A program made the position numbers and the translations under genes. The notes under the pieces were generated by a model. That model was not told where the DNA came from, made no database searches, and saw only the letters and a list, made by a program, of their open reading frames with translations. This document shows positions 37,163 to 45,732 of a stretch of 64,000 bases of DNA, piece after piece. Source of the DNA: Azospirillum agricola (GTDB taxonomy: Bacteria > Pseudomonadota > Alphaproteobacteria > Azospirillales > Azospirillaceae); NCBI RefSeq assembly GCF_017876095.1, contig NZ_JAGINM010000027.1, forward strand, positions 20,715 to 84,714, read 5' to 3'. Positions within the stretch are counted from its first letter, which is position 1. Each line of letters starts with the position of its first letter.

Positions 37163-37891
37163 ATGGCCAGACGTCGCCTTTTGACGAAAACCGAGTACGC
37201 GAAGCATTGCGGAGTGGACAAGGCCCAGCCCGGCCGCTGGGTCAAGCGGGGCATGCCGACTGCCGGTCCAAACGGGGACCTGATCGACCCTGAGGTCGCT
37301 GATACATGGCGAGCCGCGAACATCGACGCCAGCAAGCCGAAGGCTAAGGCGCACCAGATCGATCGGCTATCGTCCCCGCCACCAGATGTGAAGGCGGCGG
37401 CTGTGGCGCCGAGGCCCGCCAAGCCGGCCAGGGCGCCAGATCCCGCGGCTCTTGATGAGGCGGATTCACAGCCTGACGGTCTTTCGCTCGAAGGGGCTGT
37501 TATCCAGTTCGCCGACGGCACGAAGATAGACATCAAGAGCCTTCCGAACCTGAATGCGCTGAACCAGATCGACAAGTGGTATTCGGGCGAGCTGAAGCGG
37601 CGGGAAATCCTTGTTCACGATCGAGATCACCTGCCGAAGGCCGACCTCTATGCCGCGACGGATGCGCTGATCTCCATGTTCCGGGCTCGTGTGATGGGGC
37701 TCGGCCGGCGATGTGCACCGATGTTGGAGGGGCGCTCGTTGGCGGAGCGCGCCGAGGTCATTCAGGATGAGTGCCGGAAGGTGCTGGAGGACTTGGCGAA
37801 GAAGCTGGCTGACTCCGCTACGGGCGATGTGTCCGTTAACGAGGAGGCGGAGACCGAAGACGAGGGCTCGACCGAGAAAGAATCGGATTAG
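37163..37891 (+). CDS. terminase small subunit-like protein
   Basis: 242 residues from ATG 37163, with AGGAG upstream. The N-terminus LLTKTEYAKHCGVDKAQPGR, WVKRGMPTAG is the Nu1-type winged HTH that recognises packaging sites. The C-terminal half (KADLYAATDALISMFRARVM, LAERAEVIQDECRKVLEDLA) is helical and resembles the lambda-type small terminase oligomerisation region, ending in an acidic tail. The large subunit is 6 kb downstream, an unusual separation. It would bind phage DNA and feed it to the motor. Confidence 0.78.
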   Translation: MARRRLLTKTEYAKHCGVDKAQPGRWVKRGMPTAGPNGDLIDPEVADTWRAANIDASKPKAKAHQIDRLSSPPPDVKAAAVAPRPAKPARAPDPAALDEADSQPDGLSLEGAVIQFADGTKIDIKSLPNLNALNQIDKWYSGELKRREILVHDRDHLPKADLYAATDALISMFRARVMGLGRRCAPMLEGRSLAERAEVIQDECRKVLEDLAKKLADSATGDVSVNEEAETEDEGSTEKESD

Positions 37892-38082
37892 CTCTTACCC
37901 TTGCCGCCGTGTTCGCCCGAGCTGTTGCCTGTGGAGTTGTCCCTGCCAGCCACTAGGCGGCGAACGGCTTCCCGGATCGCTTCCGATCGGGACCAAATTC
38001 GCTGTTCAGCACGCCAATCATCCAAGGCAGCCAGCTCGGACTCTGACATGACGAGTTGGATTCGCACGTCCTTCTTCTCCAT
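37888..38082 (-). CDS. ribbon-helix-helix regulator (64 aa)
   Basis: From ATG 38082: MEKKDVRIQLVMSESELAAL, DDWRAEQRIWSRSEAIREAV, RRLVAGRD. A classic RHH DNA-binding protein with a short Ser/Gly tail. It converges with the small terminase gene (4-base overlap) and diverges from the DUF5131 gene. Probably represses its own and the neighbour's promoter. Confidence 0.82.
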   Translation of the reverse strand: MEKKDVRIQLVMSESELAALDDWRAEQRIWSRSEAIREAVRRLVAGRDNSTGNSSGEHGGKGKS

Positions 38083-38219
38083 ACGGACAGCCTTACTCAA
38101 GGGTCTGAAGGAACGCAACAGCGTCCGCTCCCACAACTTGAGTGCATTAAGCGAAGATGTCAACTTGCGTAAGTTACACAACTCGCTTAGGGTTGAGCCT
38201 CGGTACTGAGGGAATCGCC
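38083..38219. promoter_or_regulatory. divergent control region with AACTTGCGTAAGTT
   Basis: A 137-base intergenic region holding the palindrome AACTT-GCGT-AAGTT (38162-38175) and related half sites (CAACTTG at 38134-38140, ACAACTCG at 38179-38186). TTGACA occurs leftward at 38163-38158. Likely RHH-protein operator region controlling both directions. Confidence 0.55.
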
Positions 38220-39140
38220 ATGGCCGAAAATTCCGCCATAGAATGGACCCACGCAACTTTCAATCCCTGGCTGGGCTGCACGAAGCTGTCGGCGGCCTGC
38301 GACAACTGCTACGCCGAACCGCTGGTGGTCTGCCGGCTGGGTGGGGCTTGGGGATCGGGCGCGCCGCGCCGCCGGACTGCCGCCAGCACCTGGAAGGCGC
38401 CGCTCTCCTGGGACCGCAAGGCCGCCAAGGAAGGCCGCCGGATGCGGGTGTTCTGCGCCAGCCTCGCCGATGTGTTCGACGCCGAGGTGCCGGACGCGTG
38501 GCGCGACGATCTGTTCGGCCTGATCTGCTCCACCCCGCATCTGGACTGGCTGCTGCTGACCAAGCGCCCGGCCGTGGCCCGGAAGTATCTCGGCGATCAA
38601 GACCGCATTGGCGCGGCATGGTGCGACGCAACCCACAAGGTGCTGGGCGGTGCCGATCCCGGTCCTGCGCCTCAGTGGCCGCTGCCCAACGTCTGGCTCG
38701 GTACCACCGTTGAAGACCAGAAGATGGCCGACCTGCGCATCCCGCTGCTGCTGGAGACGCCAGCCGCCGTGCGGTTCCTGTCGATGGAGCCGTTGCTCGG
38801 GCCGGTCAGCATCCCCGGCCTGTACCCGGTCGGCGAAGATGGGATCGTCACGACGCCCGCCCTGGATTGGGTCATTGCCGGCGGCGAAAGCGGCCCCGGC
38901 GCACGGCCCACGCACCCGGACTGGTTTCGGTCGGTTCGCGATCAGTGCGCGGAAGCGGGCGTGCCGTTCCTGTTTAAGCAGCACGGGGACTGGGTTTCGT
39001 CGGCAGAGATCGGCTTTGCCGGACACGAGCATAGACCCGCCATAACGATGGCTCCCTACGAGATGATGCGCGTCGGCAAGAAGGCCGCCGGCCGCCACCT
39101 CGACGGCGTGCTGCACGACAGCTATCCGGTGGTGGGTTGA
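38220..39140 (+). CDS. DUF5131 (phage Gp37/Gp68) family protein
   Basis: 306 residues. SAIEWTHATFNPWLGCTKLS, AACDNCYAE, RVFCASLADVFD, WLLLTKRPAVARKYL, NVWLGTTVEDQKMADLRIPL, FLSMEPLLGPV and WVIAGGESGPGARPTHPDWF, followed by FLFKQHGDW match this phage-associated family along its full length. The N-terminal Cys cluster (C-x6-C-x2-C) resembles a radical-SAM-type iron-sulfur ligand set. Common in phages; the reaction is unknown. GAGGG before the ATG 38220. Confidence 0.92.
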   Translation: MAENSAIEWTHATFNPWLGCTKLSAACDNCYAEPLVVCRLGGAWGSGAPRRRTAASTWKAPLSWDRKAAKEGRRMRVFCASLADVFDAEVPDAWRDDLFGLICSTPHLDWLLLTKRPAVARKYLGDQDRIGAAWCDATHKVLGGADPGPAPQWPLPNVWLGTTVEDQKMADLRIPLLLETPAAVRFLSMEPLLGPVSIPGLYPVGEDGIVTTPALDWVIAGGESGPGARPTHPDWFRSVRDQCAEAGVPFLFKQHGDWVSSAEIGFAGHEHRPAITMAPYEMMRVGKKAAGRHLDGVLHDSYPVVG

Positions 39141-39143
39141 GCT

Positions 39144-39623
39144 ATGGACGAGAAGAAGCGCAGGCTCGCGCTCCAAGCCAACAAACTGTGCAAGGAGGGG
39201 CTGAAGGGGAAAGCCATCGGCGAGAAGCTGAAGGTCACCACCGACGAGGCGAACACGCTGGCGCGCATCGGCAGGGATCTTGCCGATATCGATGAGGCGG
39301 CGCTGACTGCGTCGGAGGTGCTGCTGATCCGCAGCATCGCGACGGTGACCCTCCGCCTGCGTGCTCAGGATGTCATCCGCACCCCGAAGAGTTGGGAGGT
39401 TGCTGCTGTCGCCCACAAGAGTGAGTCCTGGGTCGGGGCGACGAGCAGGAAGCGACTTCGCCTGCCCTGCCATCATCTCGTCAATCAGCCTGGCCAGCCG
39501 CTCGGATTGGTGAACTTCACCACCAATGGCTTTGTCGGGCTGACGCCGCTCGGCTGGGCTTTCGTTCAGGCTATTGAAGCGGCTGAAGCTGCGAATGAGC
39601 AGCTGAAGGTGTCGCATGACTGA
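39144..39623 (+). CDS. HTH-like hypothetical protein (159 aa)
   Basis: MDEKKRRLALQANKLCKEGL, KGKAIGEKLKVTTDEANTLA looks like a helix-turn-helix. The C-terminal part (VGLTPLGWAFVQAIEAAEAA) resembles a winged-helix end. Starts 3 bases after the DUF5131 stop and overlaps the next gene by 8 bases. Confidence 0.62.
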   Translation: MDEKKRRLALQANKLCKEGLKGKAIGEKLKVTTDEANTLARIGRDLADIDEAALTASEVLLIRSIATVTLRLRAQDVIRTPKSWEVAAVAHKSESWVGATSRKRLRLPCHHLVNQPGQPLGLVNFTTNGFVGLTPLGWAFVQAIEAAEAANEQLKVSHD

Positions 39624-39864
39624 CATCAACGCCGATGTCATCGGTCGGGACGATCTCACCGACGCGATTTTCCACATCACCACCCCTGCCGGCCTGCTGC
39701 TGGTCAATGGGTGCGTCTACCGCGATTTCGGTCTCCACCCGCACCGCTGCGCCATCGTTCTCACGCATCTCCCCACCGGCGAAGCGCTGGGGACCTTTGG
39801 GGACATCGCTGACGCCTATGTCGCCATGGGCGATGCCAGCCGCTGCGGATGGGGACGAGCGTGA
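39616..39864 (+). CDS. hypothetical small protein (82 aa)
   Basis: ATG 39616 overlaps the previous gene. MTDINADVIGRDDLTDAIFH, ITTPAGLLLVNGCVYRDFGL, HPHRCAIVLTHLPTGEALGT. Beta-rich with two Cys; no known domain. Located just before the TAXI gene. Confidence 0.6.
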   Translation: MTDINADVIGRDDLTDAIFHITTPAGLLLVNGCVYRDFGLHPHRCAIVLTHLPTGEALGTFGDIADAYVAMGDASRCGWGRA

Positions 39865-39901
39865 CCCCTGACAACTCGACAATCAAGGAAAGGACGACAT
39901 C

Positions 39902-40792
39902 ATGCGAATGAAGCGATTCCTCGTGTCCGCCCTGCTGGCGCTTGCCGCCATTGGCGCGGCTGTGCCGGCGGCGGGCGCTGCTGACCTGCCGGAACTCCGG
40001 ATCTGCACCGGCTCGAACAAGGGCAACTACTTCTACGCCGGCTCGGAAATCGCCCGTCAGGCGAAGGGCTCGCTGGCGGTGCAGGTGGTGGAGACCGCCG
40101 GCAGCATCGACAATCTGCGCCAGCTCGACGACGGCAAATGCGATGCCGCGCTTGTCCAGTCCGATGCCTACGGCGTCTACAAGGACCGAAACCCGTCCTC
40201 CGCTCTGGCGCTGGTCCGCATCGGCTCGCTGTACCGCGAGTTCGCGCATCTCCTGTGCAACAAGGCCTCTGGCATCGATTCGGTGAAGGATCTGCGCAGC
40301 AGCAAGGTGAAGCTGCTCACCGGCGATGCCGGATCCGGTTCCGAGGTCACCTGGGCGACCTGGGTGAAGATGGACAAGGACTACACCAAGGCGGCAACCG
40401 ACCGCGTCGGCGGAACGCAAGCCGTTCTGCGCATCCGTGACGGCGCCGAGGCCCAATGCGCCCTGTTCATCAACGGCCTGAACTCGCCCCTGATGCGGCA
40501 GGTCAACGACCAGGCCGGCGACCGAGTGAAGCTCGTGGCGGTAAAGGATGGCGACTTCGCATCGGTCAAGGATCCGGGCGGAAACACGGTCTATACGAAG
40601 GAGGACATCCCCGGCGGCGCCTATAAGAATCTACAGTCCGGTTTCTTCTCGTCGGCGGTCCCCACGCTCGCGGTCGATGCCCTGGTGGTGCTGCGGTCCG
40701 ACTGGGCGGAACGGAACAAGCGTGGCCTCGACGAGCTGTCGGACGCCGTGCTGCGGGCCTCGCCGAGTATCCGCCAGAAGGTCGGCGGCTGA
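39902..40792 (+). CDS. TAXI-family periplasmic solute-binding protein
   Basis: 296 residues with a clear signal peptide (MRMKRFLVSALLALAAIGAA, cleavage near AGAADLP). The mature part begins LRICTGSNKGNYFYAGSEIA, then VVETAGSIDNLRQLDDGKCD, AALVQSDAYGVYK, and later FFSSAVPTLAVDALVVLRSD, the pattern of TRAP-transporter-associated extracytoplasmic immunogenic (TAXI) receptors. It would bind a small organic acid in the periplasm. No transporter membrane genes accompany it; only a 52-residue membrane peptide follows with a TGATG overlap. A metabolic receptor in the packaging region of a phage is very unusual. Confidence 0.88.
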   Translation: MRMKRFLVSALLALAAIGAAVPAAGAADLPELRICTGSNKGNYFYAGSEIARQAKGSLAVQVVETAGSIDNLRQLDDGKCDAALVQSDAYGVYKDRNPSSALALVRIGSLYREFAHLLCNKASGIDSVKDLRSSKVKLLTGDAGSGSEVTWATWVKMDKDYTKAATDRVGGTQAVLRIRDGAEAQCALFINGLNSPLMRQVNDQAGDRVKLVAVKDGDFASVKDPGGNTVYTKEDIPGGAYKNLQSGFFSSAVPTLAVDALVVLRSDWAERNKRGLDELSDAVLRASPSIRQKVGG

Positions 40793-40950
40793 TGAGGCGA
40801 GCCCTTCGTCTGGCGGGCGCGTTCATGGCCGCTGCGGTGATCGTCGTCGGTGATCTGACGTCCGGTCGGCTCATGTCGGCGATCGTCGATGCCAGCCTTC
40901 TGGCTTGCGTCTTCGTCCTGCTGGTGCCGATGGCGCTGAAGCCGGCCTGA
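40792..40950 (+). CDS. two-span membrane peptide coupled to the TAXI gene (52 aa)
   Basis: ATG 40792 overlaps the TAXI stop (TGATG). It reads MRRALRLAGAFMAAAVIVVG, then DLTSGRLMSAIVDASLLACV and FVLLVPMALKPA, two hydrophobic helices with a short polar turn. Size and topology would fit a pinholin or a small transporter accessory. Coupling suggests it works with or is co-expressed with the TAXI protein. Confidence 0.62.
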   Translation: MRRALRLAGAFMAAAVIVVGDLTSGRLMSAIVDASLLACVFVLLVPMALKPA

Positions 40951-40963
40951 CGAGTCGATGCTG

Positions 40964-41028
40964 GGCCCGGAGCGCACCCCTCCGGGCCGGCATGGCAAAA
41001 CCGACCACGCGAGCCGGTTTTGCCATGC
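40964..41028. terminator. two tandem hairpins after the TAXI unit
   Basis: GGCCCGGA/TCCGGGCC (40964-40988) is followed by GCATGGCAAAACCG / CGGTTTTGCCATGC (40990-41028), a perfect 14-base inverted repeat with an 11-base loop. The first is a standard terminator stem. The second is AT-containing and perfectly symmetric, so it could alternatively be a protein-binding site ahead of the ParB-like gene. Confidence 0.62.
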
Positions 41029-41057
41029 TGAACAACTTTCTCCGATAGAGGTCGCAC

Positions 41058-41867
41058 ATGACCCGACTGAAGAACCTCCCCGGCGTCAAAACCAACAACC
41101 TGTTCGCTGTCCCGCCAGCCATGCTGGTCGAGGACGAGGGCTTCAACATTCGTCTGCGGAATGACGAATACGAGCTGACGATCGAGGAGTACACCGCCCT
41201 TTTCCTCGCTGGTCATCGTCCGCCACCGCTCATTATCTGGAAGCGCGACGACGATCTTGTGCTGATCGATGGGCACCTCCGCCGACGTGCTGCGCTGCGC
41301 GCCATCGAGCGTGGCGCGCCAGCCGACATGACGGTCGACATTGTCCATTTCACCGGCAATGACGCCGATCGGGAAGCCCTGATGCTCCGCTCCGGGCTGA
41401 AGCGCGGCTGGCGACCCGAGGAGCTCGCAGCGGGCTACAAGCGCCTGATGGGCTACTGGAGCGACGTGAAGCGCGTCGCCGAAGCGGTCGGTAAATCCGA
41501 GAGCCATGTGCGGGACATCCTGACTCTCGCGACTGCCGACACGGCGGTCCAGGACATGGTGAAGGCGGGCGGCGTCACCGCGTCGGCGGCGATCAAGGTG
41601 GTCCGAAAGGAGGGCCACAAGGCCGCCGCGGTGTTGAAGGAAGCGTCGGATCGCGTGAAAGCGGCCGGGGGAACCAAGGTGACGAACAAGCACCTGTCCT
41701 CGGCGCAGGGGCTGGATGCGCGCACGCTCCGTCCGCTGCTTCTGAAGCTGGCCGAGGAGGTGAAGGGGCAGGTCGACCCCGACAGCCAAGCCGATTTCAG
41801 TGAGACGCAATTCTCCGTTGCTGGATCGACGCTCCAGCCGATTTTCGAACTGCTCGGGGAGAGGTGA
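41058..41867 (+). CDS. ParB/Sulfiredoxin-fold protein (ParB-like, IbrB-like)
   Basis: 269 residues. The ParB N-terminal signature is VLIDGHLRRRAALRAIERGA near 75, after LTIEEYTALFLAGHRPPPLI. It is followed by a HTH-like region (EELAAGYKRLMGYWSDVKRV, AEAVGKSESHVRDILTLATA). Such proteins act as CTP- or ATP-using DNA-bound switches, nucleases or, as IbrB, as partners of PAPS-reductase-like proteins. The phage also encodes a PAPS-reductase-like protein at 23242, though 17 kb away. Partition function is possible if the phage lysogen is a plasmid. Confidence 0.82.
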   Translation: MTRLKNLPGVKTNNLFAVPPAMLVEDEGFNIRLRNDEYELTIEEYTALFLAGHRPPPLIIWKRDDDLVLIDGHLRRRAALRAIERGAPADMTVDIVHFTGNDADREALMLRSGLKRGWRPEELAAGYKRLMGYWSDVKRVAEAVGKSESHVRDILTLATADTAVQDMVKAGGVTASAAIKVVRKEGHKAAAVLKEASDRVKAAGGTKVTNKHLSSAQGLDARTLRPLLLKLAEEVKGQVDPDSQADFSETQFSVAGSTLQPIFELLGER

Positions 41868-41870
41868 GCT

Positions 41871-42137
41871 ATGGGTTGGGGATACGGCACCAACAGCGAA
41901 GGTCGGGAGGTCGGTTACACCGTCGAGGCGACGTGTGACTTCCCCGGCTGCGAAGCGAAGATCGACCGCGGCCTGGGCTACGCCTGCGGCGGCATGCACG
42001 ACCGCTCCGATGATCCAGGCGACGGTCCGCGTTGTGGCGGCTACTTCTGCGCGGAGCACCGCTACACCCACACGCGCGGGCCCGACGGCGACGCGTGCCG
42101 TGCGAATGATGACGCAGAGGAGGATGAGGCGGAATGA
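41871..42137 (+). CDS. Cys/His-rich zinc-binding small protein (88 aa)
   Basis: It reads MGWGYGTNSEGREVGYTVEA, TCDFPGCEAKIDRGLGYACG, GMHDRS, CGGYFCAEHRYTH. Eight Cys/His in CxxxxC, C...H and CxxH pairs suggest two zinc sites. An acidic tail (DDAEEDEAE) ends in an ATGA overlap with the next gene. Similar small phage zinc proteins are known; role unknown. Confidence 0.72.
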   Translation: MGWGYGTNSEGREVGYTVEATCDFPGCEAKIDRGLGYACGGMHDRSDDPGDGPRCGGYFCAEHRYTHTRGPDGDACRANDDAEEDEAE

Positions 42138-42622
42138 GCGCGGATTCCATGTTCCCTATCCTCTATGCGGGCCGCCGTCCCGCTGACGTCCCGAAGGGAA
42201 TTCCTTGGCGGATCGTCAGCGCTCACGAGAAGCAGGCAGTGGCCAACCACAGCCAGACGCTGGAACGGCTTGCTCATCGTGGTGGCCTGTGCCCGACCGA
42301 GCTGGTTGCCGTCCTTGAAGATCGACCATGGCGCCGGATGGATCTGGAAGTTGCGATTAAGCAGATACAGAACCTCTGCTTGGCCTTCGAGGCGGGCAGG
42401 GGAGACGCGCGCCACCTTGAAGTCCTCCGCATGATCGCGCTGCGCTATGGGCCAACCATCGGCCTCGACGACTGCATCGCCCTGGCGGCTGAGGTTCTCG
42501 CTGATCGGGGCGAGCTGCTGATGGTCTGCGGGCGTCCGCCGCTTGGTTTGGATGCGGCCATGAAGCTTGACCCAATCGCCGCTCGACAAGGGCGCATTCC
42601 AGCCATGGAGGCAACGTCATGA
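42134..42622 (+). CDS. hypothetical protein (162 aa)
   Basis: ATG 42134. MFPILYAGRRPADVPKGIPW, RIVSAHEKQAVANHSQTLER, LAHRGGLCPTELVAVLEDRP appears conserved-like; the remainder is helical (LAFEAGRGDARHLEVLRMIA). Overlaps with both neighbours by ATGA. Not recognised. Confidence 0.65.
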   Translation: MSADSMFPILYAGRRPADVPKGIPWRIVSAHEKQAVANHSQTLERLAHRGGLCPTELVAVLEDRPWRRMDLEVAIKQIQNLCLAFEAGRGDARHLEVLRMIALRYGPTIGLDDCIALAAEVLADRGELLMVCGRPPLGLDAAMKLDPIAARQGRIPAMEATS

Positions 42623-43116
42623 CCACCCGTCACATCTTCATTTCCGGCCCGGCACAATCTGGGCGAACGACCGCGGCGATTGCCATGGCGAACGCCATGC
42701 ATGACCAAGGAATCTGCACCACGTTCGTTTCGCCATGCCCGATGATGGCTGACTTTCTCCGATCGTCAGCACGCCGGCCGCGCTGCCGCATCACGCACGC
42801 ATCGCCTAATGCTCTGCCGGCCATTCCGGCTGGATGCTTCGTCGTGGACGATGCCGAGCGCCTCGAAGCGCCGGGCGACATCGTCCGGGTTCTGATTCAT
42901 CGTCAGATGACCTACCGCCTTCCCGTCATCGTTTGGGCGGTGCGGCAGGATGCGCTGGATAGGTTTCAGGAACTCATTGCCGAGGTTGACCCCGAGGGAT
43001 TCGGCGTGGATGAGCGGCGGTTGGAGCAGGCGTTGGCGGCAATCGCGTCGCGAGACTTCTCCGCCCTGACATATCAGGATCTCCAGCTGACGGGGAGTGC
43101 GGCGAGTGATTCCTGA
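42619..43116 (+). CDS. P-loop ATPase-like protein (165 aa)
   Basis: The N-terminus HIFISGPAQSGRTTAAIAMA is a Walker A variant (GPAQSGRT, with R instead of K). FVVDDAERLEAPG matches a Walker B region. The short length suggests a minimal or inactive P-loop domain, perhaps a nucleotide-binding packaging accessory. Located two genes before terminase. Confidence 0.62.
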   Translation: MTTRHIFISGPAQSGRTTAAIAMANAMHDQGICTTFVSPCPMMADFLRSSARRPRCRITHASPNALPAIPAGCFVVDDAERLEAPGDIVRVLIHRQMTYRLPVIVWAVRQDALDRFQELIAEVDPEGFGVDERRLEQALAAIASRDFSALTYQDLQLTGSAASDS

Positions 43117-43540
43117 AGCAACGCGGTCGGTCTCCGATGCGGCGGTTCAATCGCTTGCCGCAGACCACATCATCGACACATCAAGGGGCTGTGATCTCCG
43201 CAATGGACCGGACTCCAACTTGGCGGTTCAGTGGAGCAATTTCCGAGTGCGCATCTCGGGATGCGGGGTGAAGCGCTCAAAGAGACGCCTCACCCTCATG
43301 TCGGCGCTCGCAACGGGCTGGCTGCCTTGGGGTGTTCGGTGGAATGAGAAGGACGGCTTTTCCCACCTCCCGCTTTGCGGCCGGGAGTATGTTTTATGCT
43401 GCGGCCATGCCCTGAAAGCGAAGGAGGCTCAAGCCTTTGTTGATGCCGGACTGTTGATGGCTGGGCCACCCGATACCCACCGCCGCCCGACGTTGATCAT
43501 AACGACCGCCGGCAGGGAATGGCTGTCGCTGAACTGGTAG
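43097..43540 (+). CDS. hypothetical protein (147 aa) before terminase
   Basis: GTG 43097 or GTG 43106 (VIPEATRSVSD) as start. It reads SDAAVQSLAADHIIDTSRGC, KEAQAFVDAGLLMAGPPDTH and RRPTLIITTAGREWLSLNW. The last part is winged-helix-like. It overlaps both neighbours. Function unknown. Confidence 0.55.
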   Translation: MRRVIPEATRSVSDAAVQSLAADHIIDTSRGCDLRNGPDSNLAVQWSNFRVRISGCGVKRSKRRLTLMSALATGWLPWGVRWNEKDGFSHLPLCGREYVLCCGHALKAKEAQAFVDAGLLMAGPPDTHRRPTLIITTAGREWLSLNW

Positions 43541-43551
43541 TTCTCACCGGC

Positions 43552-45591
43552 ATGAACCAGATCACACAGCCTGCCCAGGAACTCCTGTCTCGCTGGGCCG
43601 GGCTGCTGCGCCCGCCGCCCAAGCGCTTCACCGACGAGTGGGCGGTCGATAGCGTCGAACTCCCGCCGACCTCGGGCATTCCCGGCCCCTACGACCCCTC
43701 GCACACGCCCTACGTGGTCCCGATCATGCGCGCCTTCGACGAGCCGCGCTGGAAGATGATCGTCGTCGTCATGGGCTCGCAGATGGGCAAGACGCTGGCC
43801 TTCGCCATCGTGATCGGGCGTCGCATGGATGATGATCCGGTGCCCTGCATGTATGTCGGCCCGGACCGCAACTTCGTCGAGGACACCTTCGAGCCGCAGC
43901 TCATCCAGCTGATCAAGTCATCCAAGAGCCTGACGAAGAAGACGATCTGGGGCAAGGCCAACAAGAAGGTCCGGAAGATCATCAACGGTGCGGTGCTGCG
44001 CCTGGCCTGGGCCGGATCGGCCTCGCAGCTCGCCGGTCAGCCCGCCGGCCTGGTGCTGGTCGACGAGCGCGACCGCATGGGCGACGACGTGAAGGACGAA
44101 GGTGATCCGGTCACCCTCGGCGATGCCCGCCTGAACTCCTACGCCAACGGCAAGCTGGGTGTTATCTCCACGCCGCTCGAAGGGTCGGTCGAAACAGAGG
44201 AGCATCCCGAGACCGGGATCGTCCATTGGAAGGTGGTGGATCCGGATGATCTGACCAGCCCAACCTGGAAACTGTGGCAGGAGGGAACCCGGTTCGAGTG
44301 GGCTTGGCCGTGCCCTTACTGCAAGGAATACTTCATCCCGCGGCTGAGCCTGCTGAAGTGGGCGAAGCCGAAGGACGGACGCAAGGTCACGCCGGCCGAG
44401 GCGCAGCGGTCCGCCCATCTGAGCTGCCCCAATCCGGAATGCGAGTGCAACACCGACGGCTTGGTGATTGAGGACAAGCACAAGGCTTGGATGAACAAGC
44501 GCGCGCGCTACATCGCCCCAGGCCAGCAGGTGCTGCCGGACGGCACCGTGGTCGGTGATCTGCCGGACACCGACATCGCCACCTTCTGGGTGTCAGGCCT
44601 CGCCTCGCCCTTCGTCAGCTGGGGCGACCGGGCCAAGAAGTTGGTCGCCGCCTACCGGTCGAAGAACCAGAAATCCATCAAAGCCGTCATCAACACCGGT
44701 TTCGGCGAGCTCTATCGGCACTCTGGCGCTGCACCGAAACATGACGTCGTGCTGGCCAGGAGGCTGCCCTACGCCATGGGCGAGGTGCCTTACGGCGTGC
44801 AGAAGATCGCGATGACCGTCGACGTCCAGAAAGACCGGCTTTACGTCGTCCACCGGGGCTGGGGAGCGCGCTGGGAATCATGGCTGATCAAGGCGACGGT
44901 CCTGTTCGGCGAGACTGACCAAGATGCGGTCTGGAACGATCTGGCTGACCTGCTGGAGGCCGACTTCCAGGGCTTCAACGTCTCCCTCTGCCTCATCGAC
45001 TACGGTTACCGGCCGGGCGACAAGGAGAAGCGACCGACCCACGCTGTAGCCGATTTCTGCCGGCGGTTCGGTTTCCATCGCGCCCGCCCGATCCAGGGCA
45101 AGGACCAGCTCACTCGACCGATCATGTCGTTCAAGCTCGACGTCGACGGCCGGGGGCGAACCCGCAGCTACGGTGTTCAGGGGCACCACCTCGATTCCGA
45201 CGTGTTCAAGACCTGGGTGCATGGTCGGTTGGAATGGCCAGCGGACCAGCCGGGCGGCTGGCACCTGCCGGAGGACATTGATGAGGATTACGCCCGCCAA
45301 GTGGTTGCCGAAAGCCGCATGGCGCTCCCCTCGGGCAAGGGGAAATGGGTGCCACATTCGAAGGACAACCATTATCTCGATTGCGAGATGATGCAGCGGG
45401 CAGCGGCAGAACTGATGGGCGTCGGGACAATGAAGCCATTACCGGAGCAGTGCCAGGAGTCTGATCCTGAAGACGGGGATGGCAAGGGGCGATTGCAGCT
45501 TGCTGGAAATCGGGGGGGGCAGGAGGAGGCGGCGTCAGTACGAAAGAATGAGTGGCTTGGGGGCGCACGCAAGGACTGGTTACGACGGTAG
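43552..45591 (+). CDS. terminase large subunit (GpA family)
   Basis: 679 residues from ATG 43552 (MNQITQPAQELLSRW); ATG 43519 is in frame upstream. Walker A is VVVMGSQMGKT (about 74-81), and Walker B GLVLVDERDR with D171 and E172. A zinc-type Cys set (CPYCKEY, CPNPECEC) and nuclease-domain residues (MTVDVQKDRLYVVHRG and CLIDYGYRPG) are all characteristic of lambda GpA-type terminases. It packages DNA into the prohead with ATP hydrolysis and cuts concatemers. The C-terminal 40 residues are low-complexity. Confidence 0.95.
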   Translation: MNQITQPAQELLSRWAGLLRPPPKRFTDEWAVDSVELPPTSGIPGPYDPSHTPYVVPIMRAFDEPRWKMIVVVMGSQMGKTLAFAIVIGRRMDDDPVPCMYVGPDRNFVEDTFEPQLIQLIKSSKSLTKKTIWGKANKKVRKIINGAVLRLAWAGSASQLAGQPAGLVLVDERDRMGDDVKDEGDPVTLGDARLNSYANGKLGVISTPLEGSVETEEHPETGIVHWKVVDPDDLTSPTWKLWQEGTRFEWAWPCPYCKEYFIPRLSLLKWAKPKDGRKVTPAEAQRSAHLSCPNPECECNTDGLVIEDKHKAWMNKRARYIAPGQQVLPDGTVVGDLPDTDIATFWVSGLASPFVSWGDRAKKLVAAYRSKNQKSIKAVINTGFGELYRHSGAAPKHDVVLARRLPYAMGEVPYGVQKIAMTVDVQKDRLYVVHRGWGARWESWLIKATVLFGETDQDAVWNDLADLLEADFQGFNVSLCLIDYGYRPGDKEKRPTHAVADFCRRFGFHRARPIQGKDQLTRPIMSFKLDVDGRGRTRSYGVQGHHLDSDVFKTWVHGRLEWPADQPGGWHLPEDIDEDYARQVVAESRMALPSGKGKWVPHSKDNHYLDCEMMQRAAAELMGVGTMKPLPEQCQESDPEDGDGKGRLQLAGNRGGQEEAASVRKNEWLGGARKDWLRR

Positions 45592-45732
45592 GCGGAATTT
45601 TTCCGGCACCACTACATATCAGTATATGCATAAAATTATAATGGATGTCGCACCAATTTTTGCTCAATATCCACACACCAACCAGGGACACTCTGCTAAA
45701 CGGGGTCCATCGCAACATGCTTGGGGATGCAA

